Assembly: GCA_014529385.2 (NCBI GenBank)
Contig: CM043963.1
Location: 109,472,912 to 109,536,911, forward strand
Length of the DNA stretch: 64,000 nt
From: Adiantum capillus-veneris
Taxonomy: Eukaryota; Streptophyta; Polypodiopsida; Polypodiales; Pteridaceae
Direction of reading: 5' to 3'
The notes under the pieces were generated by a model. The model saw nothing but the letters and a program-made list of their open reading frames with translations. It was not told the DNA's origin and ran no database searches. Shown piece by piece: positions 11,951 through 22,816 of this stretch (positions are counted from its first letter, which is position 1; the number at the start of each line of letters is the position of its first letter). The position numbers and the translations under genes were made by a program.

Positions 11951-12489
11951 ATCGCCCTGCACTAAGCCCAAGAGGCACTTTGTGCTTCTTCTATGAGTTG
12001 TTTGTAGTAGGAAAGAAGAGGAAGAGGAAGAGGAATGAGTTATTTTTCTGCAAGTTGTTAATTTCTGTATTGTCTGCAAGTTCTGTGATTTCTGCATAAT
12101 CTTGTGTTTTCTGTTTGCACACAGTCTTTGCACAATTAGTAGTCGTTAGCTTGTTCGCAGTGAATGAGTAAGTAGGTAGACAATTAGCAATTTCTGTTTG
12201 CACACAGTCTGTACACAGTTTTCTGTTAAGGTTTGCCTGCACACAGTCTTTGCATAGTAAGGTAGTGAGAGAGGAAGTAGGTGGACAGTTAGCTCATTGT
12301 CAGTAAGCAGTTAGCAGAGTGATTAACAGATTAGTTAGTAGATTAGTTAGTGGTTAGCAGCACTGCTAGTAAGTAGATAAGGTAGTGAGCTGTGAGCTGT
12401 CAACAGAGAGGTTAGGTAGGTGTTGACAGTGTGTGTGGTCAAGAAAGGGTCACCTAAACTGCGCGCGGTCATCGCCTTTAAAAATAAAA

Positions 12490-12718
12490 AATAAAAAAAA
12501 ATTTAAAAAAAACCGAAAATATTAAGCGTGAGTGACTGGGGGGCTACACTAAAATTTTGATCGGGATCGGGATCATTTCCCCAAGCCCAAGCCCAAGCCG
12601 GAAAAAAAAAATTTTAAAAAAAACTAAAAATATTAAGCGTGAGTGACTGGTGGGCTACACTAAAATTTTGTTCGGGATCGGGATCATTTCCCCAAGCCCA
12701 AGCCCAGGCCCAAGCCTC
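12490..12718 (+). repeat. Leader tandem repeat of B2, two units of about 101 bp
   Basis: Each unit has an A-rich start, ATATTAAGCGTGAGTGACTG, GGGCTACACTAAAATTTTG, then GGGATCGGGATCATTTCCCC and repeated CCCAAG. The ATTAAGCG landmark occurs at 12531 and 12632. Traces of the same CCCAAGC/GAGCTTGGGC block occur in the B3 leader near 43965-44020. The upstream leader (12110-12430) also repeats TTGCACACAGTCT loosely. Confidence 0.7.
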
Positions 12719-13116
12719 AGTCCTATGATATAAACTAAACTCACTCTTATATATATACCCTACCCCCTCAAGAGGGAATGAGAGCATGTTGGGCAAGTCC
12801 TCCACTCTCCTCCCTTCTCTTCCCACTTGCACCCTTAGACTTTCTAATTTGGGCCTAGTCCCCTACTAGAAATTGACGGTTTTAGGGATTCCGAGGGCAT
12901 AAAGTGACCAAACGGAGGGCTGTAAAGCATGGCACGTCCCTCTGACCGAGACGCTCGTTTTGAGCTATCATACGTTCTATTCTATAGCTGGGTCACAAAA
13001 AAAGGACCAAAAAATCAAAAAAAAATAAGAAAAGACTTGGGTTGCAAAACACCCAAAAATACTAGGTGAGCAGCCTTCACGGGCACTCACTGACACTTCT
13101 AGGGGATCCAAGTCAT

Positions 13117-14964
13117 ATGAACCTACGCTCTGGACGAGTGTTAGAGCACGAGCATATTGGTAGTGCCTCCATTTATGCGGGCACCCATTATTCCTCCACC
13201 CTAGGTTCTGGACCTTCGGTCGGGACTCAAGGTAGCGCGACCCAAGATCCTCATATCGCGTCTAGTGATTCTTCCTCTGACTACGAAGTCATGGAGGGGT
13301 ATCCTACACTAAACCTTGATAGTTCAAGTCAAGACATGCATGCCATGGGCCCACGGCCCAGGTCTAGCGTGTTTAGCCGCTTAAAAGAGACCCTTAGTAG
13401 AGCTACTCGCTCCAAACATGCGGTTAATGAAATAAATGAAGGGAGTGGGGAAGTAAATTCGTCATTCATTTCTAAAATAGACCCTATGCTTCTTGAGAGT
13501 GTGCATGTGAATGTTCCATCCACTGCACCTCTTGATCCTTTAGGACTATCTCCCTCTGAGGTTCTACTACCCGATGGTAGGAGTCTTGCCGAAGTACAAG
13601 AGATCGAACGCTATATGCAAGCAACAAGGGAGAGGGAAATTGAGAACCTACAAAGGCTAGAACAAAGTCGAGCCCTGAAAGCAAAGGCTCCTATGACAAC
13701 AATCATGCCAGCCGAGCAACCGAGTGCTCCCAAGGTAGCAGTCACGGAGGGGCAAGCGATGGGGAGCAATAATGCTTCCACTTCGAGGGAAACCTCCAGC
13801 ACGCCAGGCCTAGATGGGATATTCCTAAACAAAAATTGGGAGTATGACCTACAAGCAGAAGCTTTAACTGATCGGTACACAGGACACACCTATCATGTGG
13901 GTTGGTTAGATGTTCTACAATCCACATCGGGTGCTACTAGCATAGATGAGCAACAACAGAAAGTCTGTGATGTCCTCCATAGGATTGTCGAGTTAGAAAG
14001 AGAGAACACAGGGATCAACATGCCTTCAACAAGCCTAATGAGATTCTTGGATACGGGAAAGGCCAACCAACCAACCCTATCACAAATGGAGACTCCCTCA
14101 GTGAGCCCCATTGATCCTCCATATGTTGTTTCGCCAGGAGCCTCAGTACAATCTGAGCCCACAAGTAGCAGCTTTACCTTCCCAGATCTAGCTCATCTTT
14201 CTCTTAATGACACTACGGCTACCATGCATATCCCAGTGGTGAGCATGACAAGAAATACACCATGGAGTTCATTTGTTAACACTGCGCCGATGCCTAGTAG
14301 CACAGTGCCCCCAACTATACCTACATGTATGTATCAATCATGTGCACCTATCGTACCTCAGCCTCATGTAGCTCCTACACCTCCGATTATTCCAAGAGCT
14401 TACAATCCACAATGGCATTATCCAAGCTCTTATACAAGTGGAGCCATGCCATTTAATAATAACATGCCATATGAGGCACCCCCTATGCCTAGGGCCACGC
14501 CTGTAAACTTTGGACCACCGTCTGGTACACCACCATATGAAATATGGGACCCAAGAGCCGCGCGTATGCCAAGGCCAAGGCCAACTCCCATCTCACATGT
14601 GGTCCCAGGAGCACATACACCCATTATACCTGCTCAAATAGGAGATTTGGCAGCATTTTCTCAAACTATCGGTCGCTCTATTGCGGAAAACATGCGTAGT
14701 GCACCTGATAGAGAGCCTAGGAGCAAGGCAGATCAAGTAGCTAAGCTCACACAGAAATTCAATGGAGACGGAGATGCTAGAAAGCATATGGAAGTCTTTG
14801 AACATGTGTGCGATTCCTTGGAAGAGCACAATGAGCTACATAAGTGTAAGGCTTTGAGTTTGACCCTAAGCGGAAAGGCTGGAGATTGGTATAGAACCTT
14901 AAGAGTAGAAGAGAAAACGATCTACTCTACTCTTAGGAGATTTTTCTTGAAAGAGCACATATGA
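13117..14964 (+). pseudogene. B2 gag, N-terminal and capsid part
   Basis: The start is ATG at 13117 (MNLRSGRVLEHEH), chosen because C gag also starts MNLRSGRVL and no upstream ATG is in frame. About 615 codons follow. The first 430 are acidic, Ser/Thr/Pro-rich and probably disordered. From about 14725 (KLTQKFNGDGDARKHMEVFE, then LSGKAGDWYRTL) it matches the plant retrotransposon gag capsid region. It ends at TGA 14962-14964, where B3 has CGA, so the stop is a CpG to TpG change. A second TGA at 15010 is also CGA in B3. The capsid frame continues into the next entry. Confidence 0.85.
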
Positions 14965-15012
14965 GAGGGAGTACTTTGGGGTGTAGCCTCTCAACTCCAG
15001 AAAGCCCAATGA

Positions 15013-17703
15013 GAAGAAGGTGAATCCGTGAGAGACTTCATTAGTCGCCTAAAGAATTTGAATTCTCGATGCAATCCAAACGAGCGATTCAACAACAACC
15101 AATTGCTCGATAGATTCATTAGGGGACTACGACATGAAAGTATCTATAATGGCCTAGTCATTAGAGATATCACTACTTGGGAAGTGGTCACCATGAATGC
15201 AATCCAATTGGAGGATAATTTAATGATTGCAGGAGAAAGAGTGTCTGCCGAGCCGAAGTCTAGTAGCTCGCAAGCGTCAGGGCATGAGCCAATGAAGATA
15301 AAGCCAATCGTGAAAGAGAAAACGATATCTGAGATGACTTTGGCAGATCTCACCAAGGCCATCCAAGAAAGCCTTAGGGATAATCATGCTCCACAAAACA
15401 CTCATATGTATCCAAGAAGGGAGCAACAATGGTGCTCAATTTGCTTGGGCCCACATACTACGAGTGAATGCCCTACTTTCAGAGTAAAGTTTAACGGGAC
15501 TTGTAGCGCGTGTGGTAGGTATGGCCATCAAGCGAAGGATTGCCTAATGCTTAAACGCATCATGGAAAATAGACCGCCTATAGCTTGGGCAGACTCACCT
15601 CGAGTTCCTGCATTGATGCCTACCCCACCCATGGAGCAACAGTTGCCATTACAGCACATGGTCCCTAGAACCCAAAATGTGGTCCAAACCACACCGTTGC
15701 CACCTCCAGTGCTAGGACCGCAACCCCCTCATCCAAGAGTTACACCTATGAACCAAATAGGTTGCGAGTCATCTAGTACTTATGTAGATTGCGAAGAGGA
15801 CATAGACATGCTTGAGGAGTGTCCCATGTACTATATGGAAGACCATTGGGGACAAATCAAACCGGTATATCAAGCTACTGCGCTAGCAGCAAGAGGCCAA
15901 AACATTAATAGTTTTGCCAGGAGACCACCTCTTCAGTGCTACGAATGTGGTAAACCACATCGAGTAGTTGAGTGCCCCATTAGAATGCAAAAGAATGCTG
16001 CACTAATGCAAACAAGTCAAGGGAGTGCATTGGCAATGCCAATACTCACTTGTAATCGTTGTGGCATAGATCATTTGATCGCACAGTGTCCTAACAATCC
16101 AAACGCACCAAAAATCACACCATTGAACTTAATAGAGATTGTTGATGGGACACCACCAACTATAAACATAGTACCAGTAAACGCACTCACACGATCGATG
16201 CTCCAAAAACAAAATTATATTCTTGAGGAAAGAGACACGGCATCAATTGCTCAATCTCAGAAAAAGAAAAAAACACGAAGAAAGAGATCGCAAAAAGCAG
16301 CGAAGTCATACCCCAGCTCAAAGACCAACATAGGGACCGGTGATGACCCCGTATATATGAACGACGCTGAAGAAGATTCTGATTCAGGTGAAACCATGGA
16401 GACCAAAACGACCACTAACATAGAAACCAACAAGGAAGATCTTCATGAGCCACAATGGCCAGGATCCAAAAAGAAGATAGGAACTTACCCAAACCCTACA
16501 GAGGAGATTGAGCGAGTCAAGCATTTAAGGAGTTTGGTAGGAGATACCCAAAGGGATCTAGAACCAGCACCTAGGAAGATCCAGATTATAGACATCGTGT
16601 TCCCTACACAACCACAACCTCACCAAGTCCATAGACCCTTGGACATACCTAGTGTCATCCAAGAAGAAAGTGACTTAAAGTCATGGGAAAGTGGGCGTAC
16701 TCACTTCTTGATGGAAAGAATGTTTACAGAGGGACTACCTGATCCTATCGAAGAAATGGAGATCCCATCTTCCCCACTTCAAGGGACTCAAGGCCAAAAG
16801 GTGCCGTTAAACATTGCCAAATTGATGGATTTCATGTCTTCAGAAGTTAGAACCACCATCATGTCCAAACTATATAAAGACCCCGAGCTAGTCTCAGCTC
16901 TTCGAGTCTTCCTCAATGGAGAATTACAGTCTGGATTACCGCAGTTTGCACATATGAACAAACCTGACTCGGTAATGAATGATGAGGAACATTTAGCACC
17001 ACCATCTGACCTAGCGGGACATGAATCTGTAATTGAAATACCCGTTAACAAGTTGGGGCAATACTTTGAAGGTGATGAATCTAATGCTAGTCTACCAATC
17101 ACTACTAAAGGATTAACTGTAAAGGGGGTCCTTGACGGTGGTGCGGGAGTCATCATGGTGACAAAGAGTTGTTGGGAGTCTATGGGGAGACCTCACCTTG
17201 AAGCCACAAGCGTAGTGGTAAAAATGGCTAATGGATCTATTGTTACGCCTATTGGAATGCTAAAGGATCTCAGGATCAAGGTCTTGGGACACAAGGTAAG
17301 GCAGACTTTCATTGTTATGGATTTTTCCAAGCATCCTATGTTATTTGAGATGATCTTAGGGCGTCCATTCATGAGGGAAGCAAAAATGGTGCATGACTGG
17401 TCCAAAAACCACGTCTACTTACAGTTCCAAGACTCTGTCATTCGAGTTGATCTTTTAAGTGGTCGAACTCATCCTCTAGGAAATAAATTCATCATTGATA
17501 ATCGATCAGACACAACAATTCACTCAGCTCCATTACAGTATTGTTACACGTGTAACGAAGACACGGATATTGGGGAGAACTCTCCTTATATGGATATCCT
17601 ACTCGGAATGGCTGAGTCAGACAATGTCGATTGGGTACACCTAGCGGCAACTATAGATACATGGGGAGCTAGAGGAACAACCTGGGTAACACCAGATGGG
17701 TAA
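15013..17703 (+). pseudogene. B2 gag C-terminus, nucleocapsid and first protease
   Basis: The frame is the same as gag, after the two stops. It finishes the capsid (SVRDFISRLKNLNSRCN), then carries four zinc knuckles near 15433 (CSICLGPHTTSEC), 15502 (CSACGRYGHQAKDC), 15940 (CYECGKPHRVVEC) and 16051 (CNRCGIDHLIAQC). Only the second has the canonical CX2CX4HX4C spacing; the others are CX2CX3HX4C. A basic cluster KKKKTRRKRSQKAAK follows at about 16260. The retropepsin-like domain lies at 17080-17440 with the flap region and MILGRPFM, but its active-site codons at 17134-17142 read Asp-Gly-Gly. It ends in TAA at 17701, with the frame continuing beyond. Confidence 0.85.
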
Positions 17704-18765
17704 GAGATACCACACATTGCACCAATAAACATGTTAGGTGTAGCGCATGTAACATCCGATGATAAGAAAGAGGCACACCTACCTGAGAGTCAAACCGATG
17801 ATTTCTCAAAGGCTTCAGGCCAATACACATCAGAAACGGAATCTCAGGGAGAAATGGATTCAGAACCTGAGGAAACATCGAGTGAACCAAGTATAGAAAC
17901 TAAACACTCAAGGCCTAGTACGACCATCAATGGTAATTTATATGAGAGTGAAGAAGATACAAGCGAAGACCTATCAGGCGAGTCGAGTTCAAACATTTAC
18001 CAAAATCAAAACCTTAACAAGAAACAAAGGTCATATAAGAGACGAGGATATCGAGCAAATGTGAGAGCTAGGATAAACAAGGAAAGATCTACTGCAGAAT
18101 GGCTTAGCTATCTAGGGGCATGTGATGCTCATCGAAAGCTAGTAGAAAATTGGGGTGAACATCTCCAGAGTGTCATGTGGTGCAGCCCGCGACCCATTGA
18201 CCTCGTTCAATTGGAGGTTACAGAGCCGAAATTGAGTCGAACTATAAGAAGACGTCAAAACCGAGAGTCAGCACAACAACAAAAGGAGGCAGAACTAAAA
18301 GAAAGGTCCCTGTCAGGACAAGAGCCTGCTGACTTACATACGGCTCCTGAACATTTTAAATCTTATACCACGGGGGAGCGAAAGGTTGTGTATGCCAAAG
18401 CCCAACGAATACCTACCAATGGAAGCAGTGGAGTCTATGATGGTCCAGCGGTAGTTAAAGAGATAGAATTAGCAGAAGCAGGTGAGGAGTCTAAACCAGT
18501 CTTTATTGCTCAAGACCTTACCGAAACTGAAGAGGCTGTACTTAAGGAGCTCCTCAAGGAATACAAGGATATCTTTGCTTGGACATATCATGACATGAAG
18601 GGCGTTCCACCTTCTGTGGTGCAACATACAATTCCCATGATCAACATTGCTAAACCCGTCCAGCAACGACCCTATCCAATGAATCCTAAGTACGCCAAAA
18701 TTGTACAAGAGGAGATTGAAAAACTTATCCAATGTGGATGCATATACCCTATTGAGCACTCATAA
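17704..18765 (+). pseudogene. B2 pol linker and start of reverse transcriptase
   Basis: This continues the frame. It is an acidic linker with a basic patch (KKQRSYKRRGYRANVRARIN), then the conserved approach to RT: ETEEAVLKELLKEYKDIFAW, MKGVPPSVVQHTIPM and QQRPYPMNPKYAKIVQEEIE. It stops at TAA 18763-18765, where B1 has GAA (EHSEWMSPP), and one base is lost just after, so RT continues in the neighbouring frame. The linker is long compared with compact gypsy pol genes. Its function is unknown, although it is preserved in B1 (4887-5625). Confidence 0.8.
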
Positions 18766-19997
18766 TGGGTTCTCCAATAGTCATTGTGCCAAAAAAGAAT
18801 GGGAAACTAAGAGTGTGCGTGGACCTCAAGAAAGTTAATGCAGCTACTAGGAGAGATCATTATCCCTTGCCATATTCAGAACATGTGCTTGAAAGAGTTG
18901 CGGGCAAGGAAGCTTATAGCTTTTTAGATGGGTACTCTGGTTACAATCAAATCACAATTGCATTAGAGGACCAAGCTAAAACTGCTTTTATCACAGAGTT
19001 TGGAGTGTTTGCATTTCATGTTATGGCTTTTGGCTTAACAAATGCGTTTAAAGAATTTCTAAGGGAGTTTTGTGAAGCTTTCCTAGACGACCTTTGTGTT
19101 TATTCTTCTTGGGAGAAGCATTTGTTATATCTACGAAAAATATTTGAAAGGTGCAGATTTTATCGCATCTCATTGAACCCTTTCAAATGCCAATTTTGGG
19201 TTAAGCATGGAGTCATTCTAGGGCATATAGTGTCCAAGAACGGGATATCCACAGATGAGAGTAAGATTAAAGCCATTGCCGATTTGCCACCACCTACGAA
19301 CTATAAAGGAGTTCAAAGATTTATGGGCCATGTTGGTTATTATCGAAGGTTTATTTTAAACTTTGCTGAGATAGCGCATCCATTGTACAAGCTTCTTATC
19401 GAGTTTCACTGGACAAAAGAATGTCATCAATCTTATGAGTTATTAAAGAAGGCCCTAACAAGTGCTCCAATCCTGCGAACACCTGATTGGAATGTACCTT
19501 TTCATGTGCATATTGATGCATCAAACTTTGCTATTGGGTGTGTTCTAACTCAACCAGGAGAACATAAATTGGACTACCCTATTAGCTTTGCAAGTCGCCA
19601 ATTAAATGATGCCGAGATGAACTACACTACTACAAAGCGCGAAGGTCTAGCTATGATTTACACAGTAAAGAAATTTCGCTATTACCTTCTTGCTACCAAG
19701 TTTGTGTTTTATGTTGATCATCAAGCATTGCTATATTTGGTAAACAATCCATGTTCCACAGGTCGAATTACACAATGGTTGTTAATTCTTCTTGAGTTTG
19801 ACTTCACCGTTGTTGTGAGGCCTAGGAGGAAACATGTCATGGCGGATCATTTATCTCGTATCCCTAATGGAGAAGCTCCTACAGGGGTTGATGATGAATT
19901 GCTTGATACTCCTTTGTTCATTGTTGAGACAATGCCTGAATGGAGTGAAAAGATTGTTAACTTCTTAGTTAATGGTTTTCCACCCAAAGAGCTGTGA
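18765..19997 (+). pseudogene. B2 reverse transcriptase and RNase H, with an 11-residue loss
   Basis: RT begins SPIVIVPKKNGKLRVCVDLK, followed by FLDGYSGYNQI and catalytic FLDD at about 19081. Compared with B1, the 33 bp after FGLTNA are missing, deleted between two AATGC direct repeats. This removes the PATFQRLINN segment that supports the primer grip and palm, so the enzyme is probably dead. RNase H follows at about 19500-19860 with Asp (HIDASNFAIG), Glu (KREGLAMIY) and Asp (FYVDHQALLYL), then MADHLSRIPNG. The TGA at 19995 has the form of a CGA mutation. Together these domains would copy the genomic RNA into DNA. Confidence 0.85.
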
Positions 19998-20684
19998 AAA
20001 GATATAGCTCGAAAATTAATCAAGGAATGCGAACCCTATTGCTTACTGGCTGGAACTCTCTATAAGAGAGGAAAAGATGATGTTCTTAGATGCTGTGCCC
20101 GCGAGGATGAGTATTTATATATTCTACAAGAGGCACACATGGGCGTAGCTGGTGGTCACTTTTCAGGAAAGTTGACTGCCCGAAAGATCTTACAGTCAGG
20201 CTATTGGTGGCCCACTCTGTTTAAGGATGCATCACTTTTTTCAAAGGGATGTGATGAATGCCAATGCTTCAAGAAGCCACAAAGAAGGGATAGGATGCCT
20301 CTACATCCCATCAAGGTAACCCAACCATTTGAAAAGTGGGGCTTAGACTTTGGACCGATTAGTCCGGCTGCACGTAACACGCAATCACGATATATCATTG
20401 TGGCTACCGACTATGTAACCAAATGGGATGAAGCAAAAGCAACACGAAAGGCGAATGCAAAAACAACAGCTAAGTTCCTCTTTGAGAACATTGTCACACG
20501 TTTTGGATGCCCTTTTGAACTTGTGAGTGACAATGGAACTCATTTTATAAATGAAGTAATAAAAGAACTCACATCAAACTTCATGATATCTCACCACAAG
20601 TCTACACCCTATTATCCCCAAGCAAATGGCCAAGCTGAGAGTACCAACAAAACTCTCATCTCCATTTTGAACAAAGACAGTTGA
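19998..20684 (+). pseudogene. B2 integrase: zinc finger and catalytic core
   Basis: The frame continues after the stop. The H2C2 finger reads EAHMGVAGGHFSG ... CDECQ (about 20130-20265), single in this family. The catalytic core has the D,D,E triad: WGLDFGPI (about 20346), VSDNGTHF (about 20529) and NGQAESTNK (about 20631). An extra G near 20676 shifts the frame and produces the stop at 20682. The enzyme would insert the cDNA, leaving the 5-bp duplication seen at the element ends. All recognisable catalytic residues are present despite the frameshift. Confidence 0.87.
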
Positions 20685-22494
20685 GGCTCATCGCACTGAT
20701 TGGGACCTAAAGCTTACATCAGCTTTATGGGCTTATCGTACTGCGTATAAAGTTGCTATTAATTGCACACCGTTTAAGATGGTGTATGGCCAAGAAGAAG
20801 TTATGCCATGGGAGTTTGTCATTCCTAGTCTTCGAGTAGCTTCTCAAGAAGGTTGGGATGGTAACCCCTTAGTTGAGCGATTATATATCCTGGAAAGGCT
20901 AGATGAAGAGAGGTAATTAGCTGTGCGAAATGCTCTAGTGGAGAAGGATAGGAGAAAGAAGTGGTTTGATAGCCATTTAAAGGATAAAGACATCAAGGTT
21001 GGTGATAAAGTTCTTATGTACGGGGTACATAATGAAAAGAAGAAATTGAAATACGCTAGTAAGGGACCATATCGAGTGTGTGAAATTACCCCGCAAGGTA
21101 CCATTTGTGTGGAGACTCTAGATGGATTTGAAACCATTGGATTCCTTAATGGGAGTAAATTCAAAAGATGTTATGATCCTCTAAGCCAGGAAGAGTTGCA
21201 AGCCATCCATCAAAAGAAGGCTGCCAAGGAACAAGCAGAGCTTAGAAAAATCCAAGCAAGAGTTGAGGCTCGAGAACGACAACAACGTCTTAGACGCCAA
21301 CGAGAGGCTAATCTGGGAATCACGCAAGCATTTTTCGAGGACACAGATGACGACTCATTAGAATCTGAGCCACCCCTACGATACCCAATTGAGCTAAATA
21401 GCCCCTATGGGAAAGTACTATACAATGCCTTATTAGATACGGGAGCTAAACACAATTTGTTATCCTATGGAGTTTGGTGTCAATTAGGGAAACCGAACCT
21501 ATCCCCGAGTACGATGCAAGTCAAGGGAATTAATAAAAAGAAAATTGCTATTCTTGGAGTCCTTCAGACCCCTGTTGTCTATAACAATGGAAGCATAGCA
21601 CAGAGGTTTCTAGTCATGCCCGCGGGAGCTATGGAAGGCAACGTAAACCTGGGATGCACGTGGATGTTGGCAACCAAATGCACTATTGATTGGGATACTG
21701 GTAGTGTCACGACGCGACCACCGACTCTTACCCCTATCATTCAAGCAAAGTCACCTACGTTGCAAACTCTAGCAAAGTTGAAGGATAGCCAACATTCACA
21801 AGCCAAGGTGGTTAACTCGTCTTTGCCGGCTACCCATGAGCCTAGCACTTCAACACTTGTAGTTGCAGCAAGCAGTAATATTGCAAGTACTCAACCTGCT
21901 CAACCTAAGAGTACATATCAATGGGTCCCCAAGGCCTTACTTCCAACTACCTCAACCCTCCCATCCATTCCAAGAAAAAATTTCCCTAGAAAACCAAGAG
22001 CGCACCCTAGGAGAGTCAAGACCAAATCACGATGGATTCCAAAACGACTATTAGAATCCCAAGGCTACTATGATGGAAATGACCAAATTTGGGTACCTAA
22101 ATGTAAAATGTGTCCTTCCCTATCGACAACAATTCCATATGAGTCAAACAGTATAACGCTAAAGCCAATGGCAGACCGTGGGAAGGGAAAGATCACAGAA
22201 TGCTACACACCTAGTCCAGAGCTAGTTTGGGCTCCAAGGCAAAACCAATTTATTCCACCTAGCTCAGGAAGGGGGGAGTTCCATGAAGCTTCTAGCTCCT
22301 CATGTAATACATCCATAAAGGTAAAAGCTTCTACACAACCTCCACCTACAATAGTGGACCTCCATGAAGCTACAAAGGAATCCACACCTTCCAGTGTTCA
22401 AGAATCACCTGATGAACCACTTCAAGTTCGATCCTGGGAGAGTACCTTACCACCCTTGCAACTCGACGAGGCACCTAAGGTAATAGAAAACTAA
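20680..22494 (+). pseudogene. B2 integrase C-terminus, second retropepsin-like domain and WVPK tail
   Basis: The frame resumes at GTT 20680 (VEAHRTDWD). One TAA at 20914 interrupts it. The integrase GPY/F segment (KYASKGPYRVCEITPQGT) is at about 21050-21110, followed by a highly charged coiled-coil-like stretch (HQKKAAKEQAELRKIQARVE). Then a domain at about 21380-21700 has LYNALLDTGAKHNLLSYGVW with Asp-Thr-Gly at 21436-21444, an AILG turn and NLGCTWM near 21650, the layout of a retropepsin. Last comes a Pro/Ser-rich tail with four W-[VIA]-P-[KR] motifs (about 21922, 22033, 22093, 22228). A protease after integrase is unusual. This is read from motifs only. Confidence 0.75.
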
Positions 22495-22730
22495 TGGCAA
22501 AAATCTTCACCTATAACAACTTGGAACAACTGGTTTCAAAGGGTGACGACATCATTTCAAACGGTATGATCTACCCAAGGAAGGGGGGAGTGTTTGTGGA
22601 CATCCATTATTCACTTGCTTCCCTCTCAACCTTTCTCTCTGACCTCTTAATCTCCAATCTTAGGGAATGTATATATAAAGCCTTATACTCACAAAAACAA
22701 GATAAAAAAGTAAAAGAGCAAGAGCCATAA
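22494..22730 (+). CDS. Small ORF between pol and ORFx
   Basis: There are 78 codons starting at an ATG that overlaps the preceding stop by one base (TAATG). It reads MAKIFTYNNLEQLVSKGDD and ends QDKKVKEQEP. The same frame is open in B3 (38210-38446) with 11 differences, although B3 lacks the ATG, so either this is an old extension of the pol tail or it is reinitiated. There is no recognisable domain. The nucleotides also contain the candidate internal TATA box at 22670, so conservation may reflect that rather than protein. Confidence 0.4.
   Translation: MAKIFTYNNLEQLVSKGDDIISNGMIYPRKGGVFVDIHYSLASLSTFLSDLLISNLRECIYKALYSQKQDKKVKEQEP
22670..22680 (+). promoter_or_regulatory. Candidate internal TATA box ahead of ORFx
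   Basis: TATATATAAAG lies 137 bp before the ORFx start codon. The match in B3 (minus, 38261-38270) is exact and embedded in the same flank (GGGAATG ... CCTTATACTC). It would fit a separate transcript for ORFx. It is AT-rich sequence, so chance is possible. Confidence 0.4.
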
Positions 22731-22816
22731 CACAAAATCATAAAAACAAATTATGCACAAGAACACGACCCTTGTAATATTTGCACTCTAACCATCATCT
22801 ATTTGCGTGTACAGAT

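Noticed and set aside
22790-22816. Splice acceptor just before ORFx (GTGTACAG)
   Set aside because: B3 has GTGTACAT at the same place, so the AG is not conserved.
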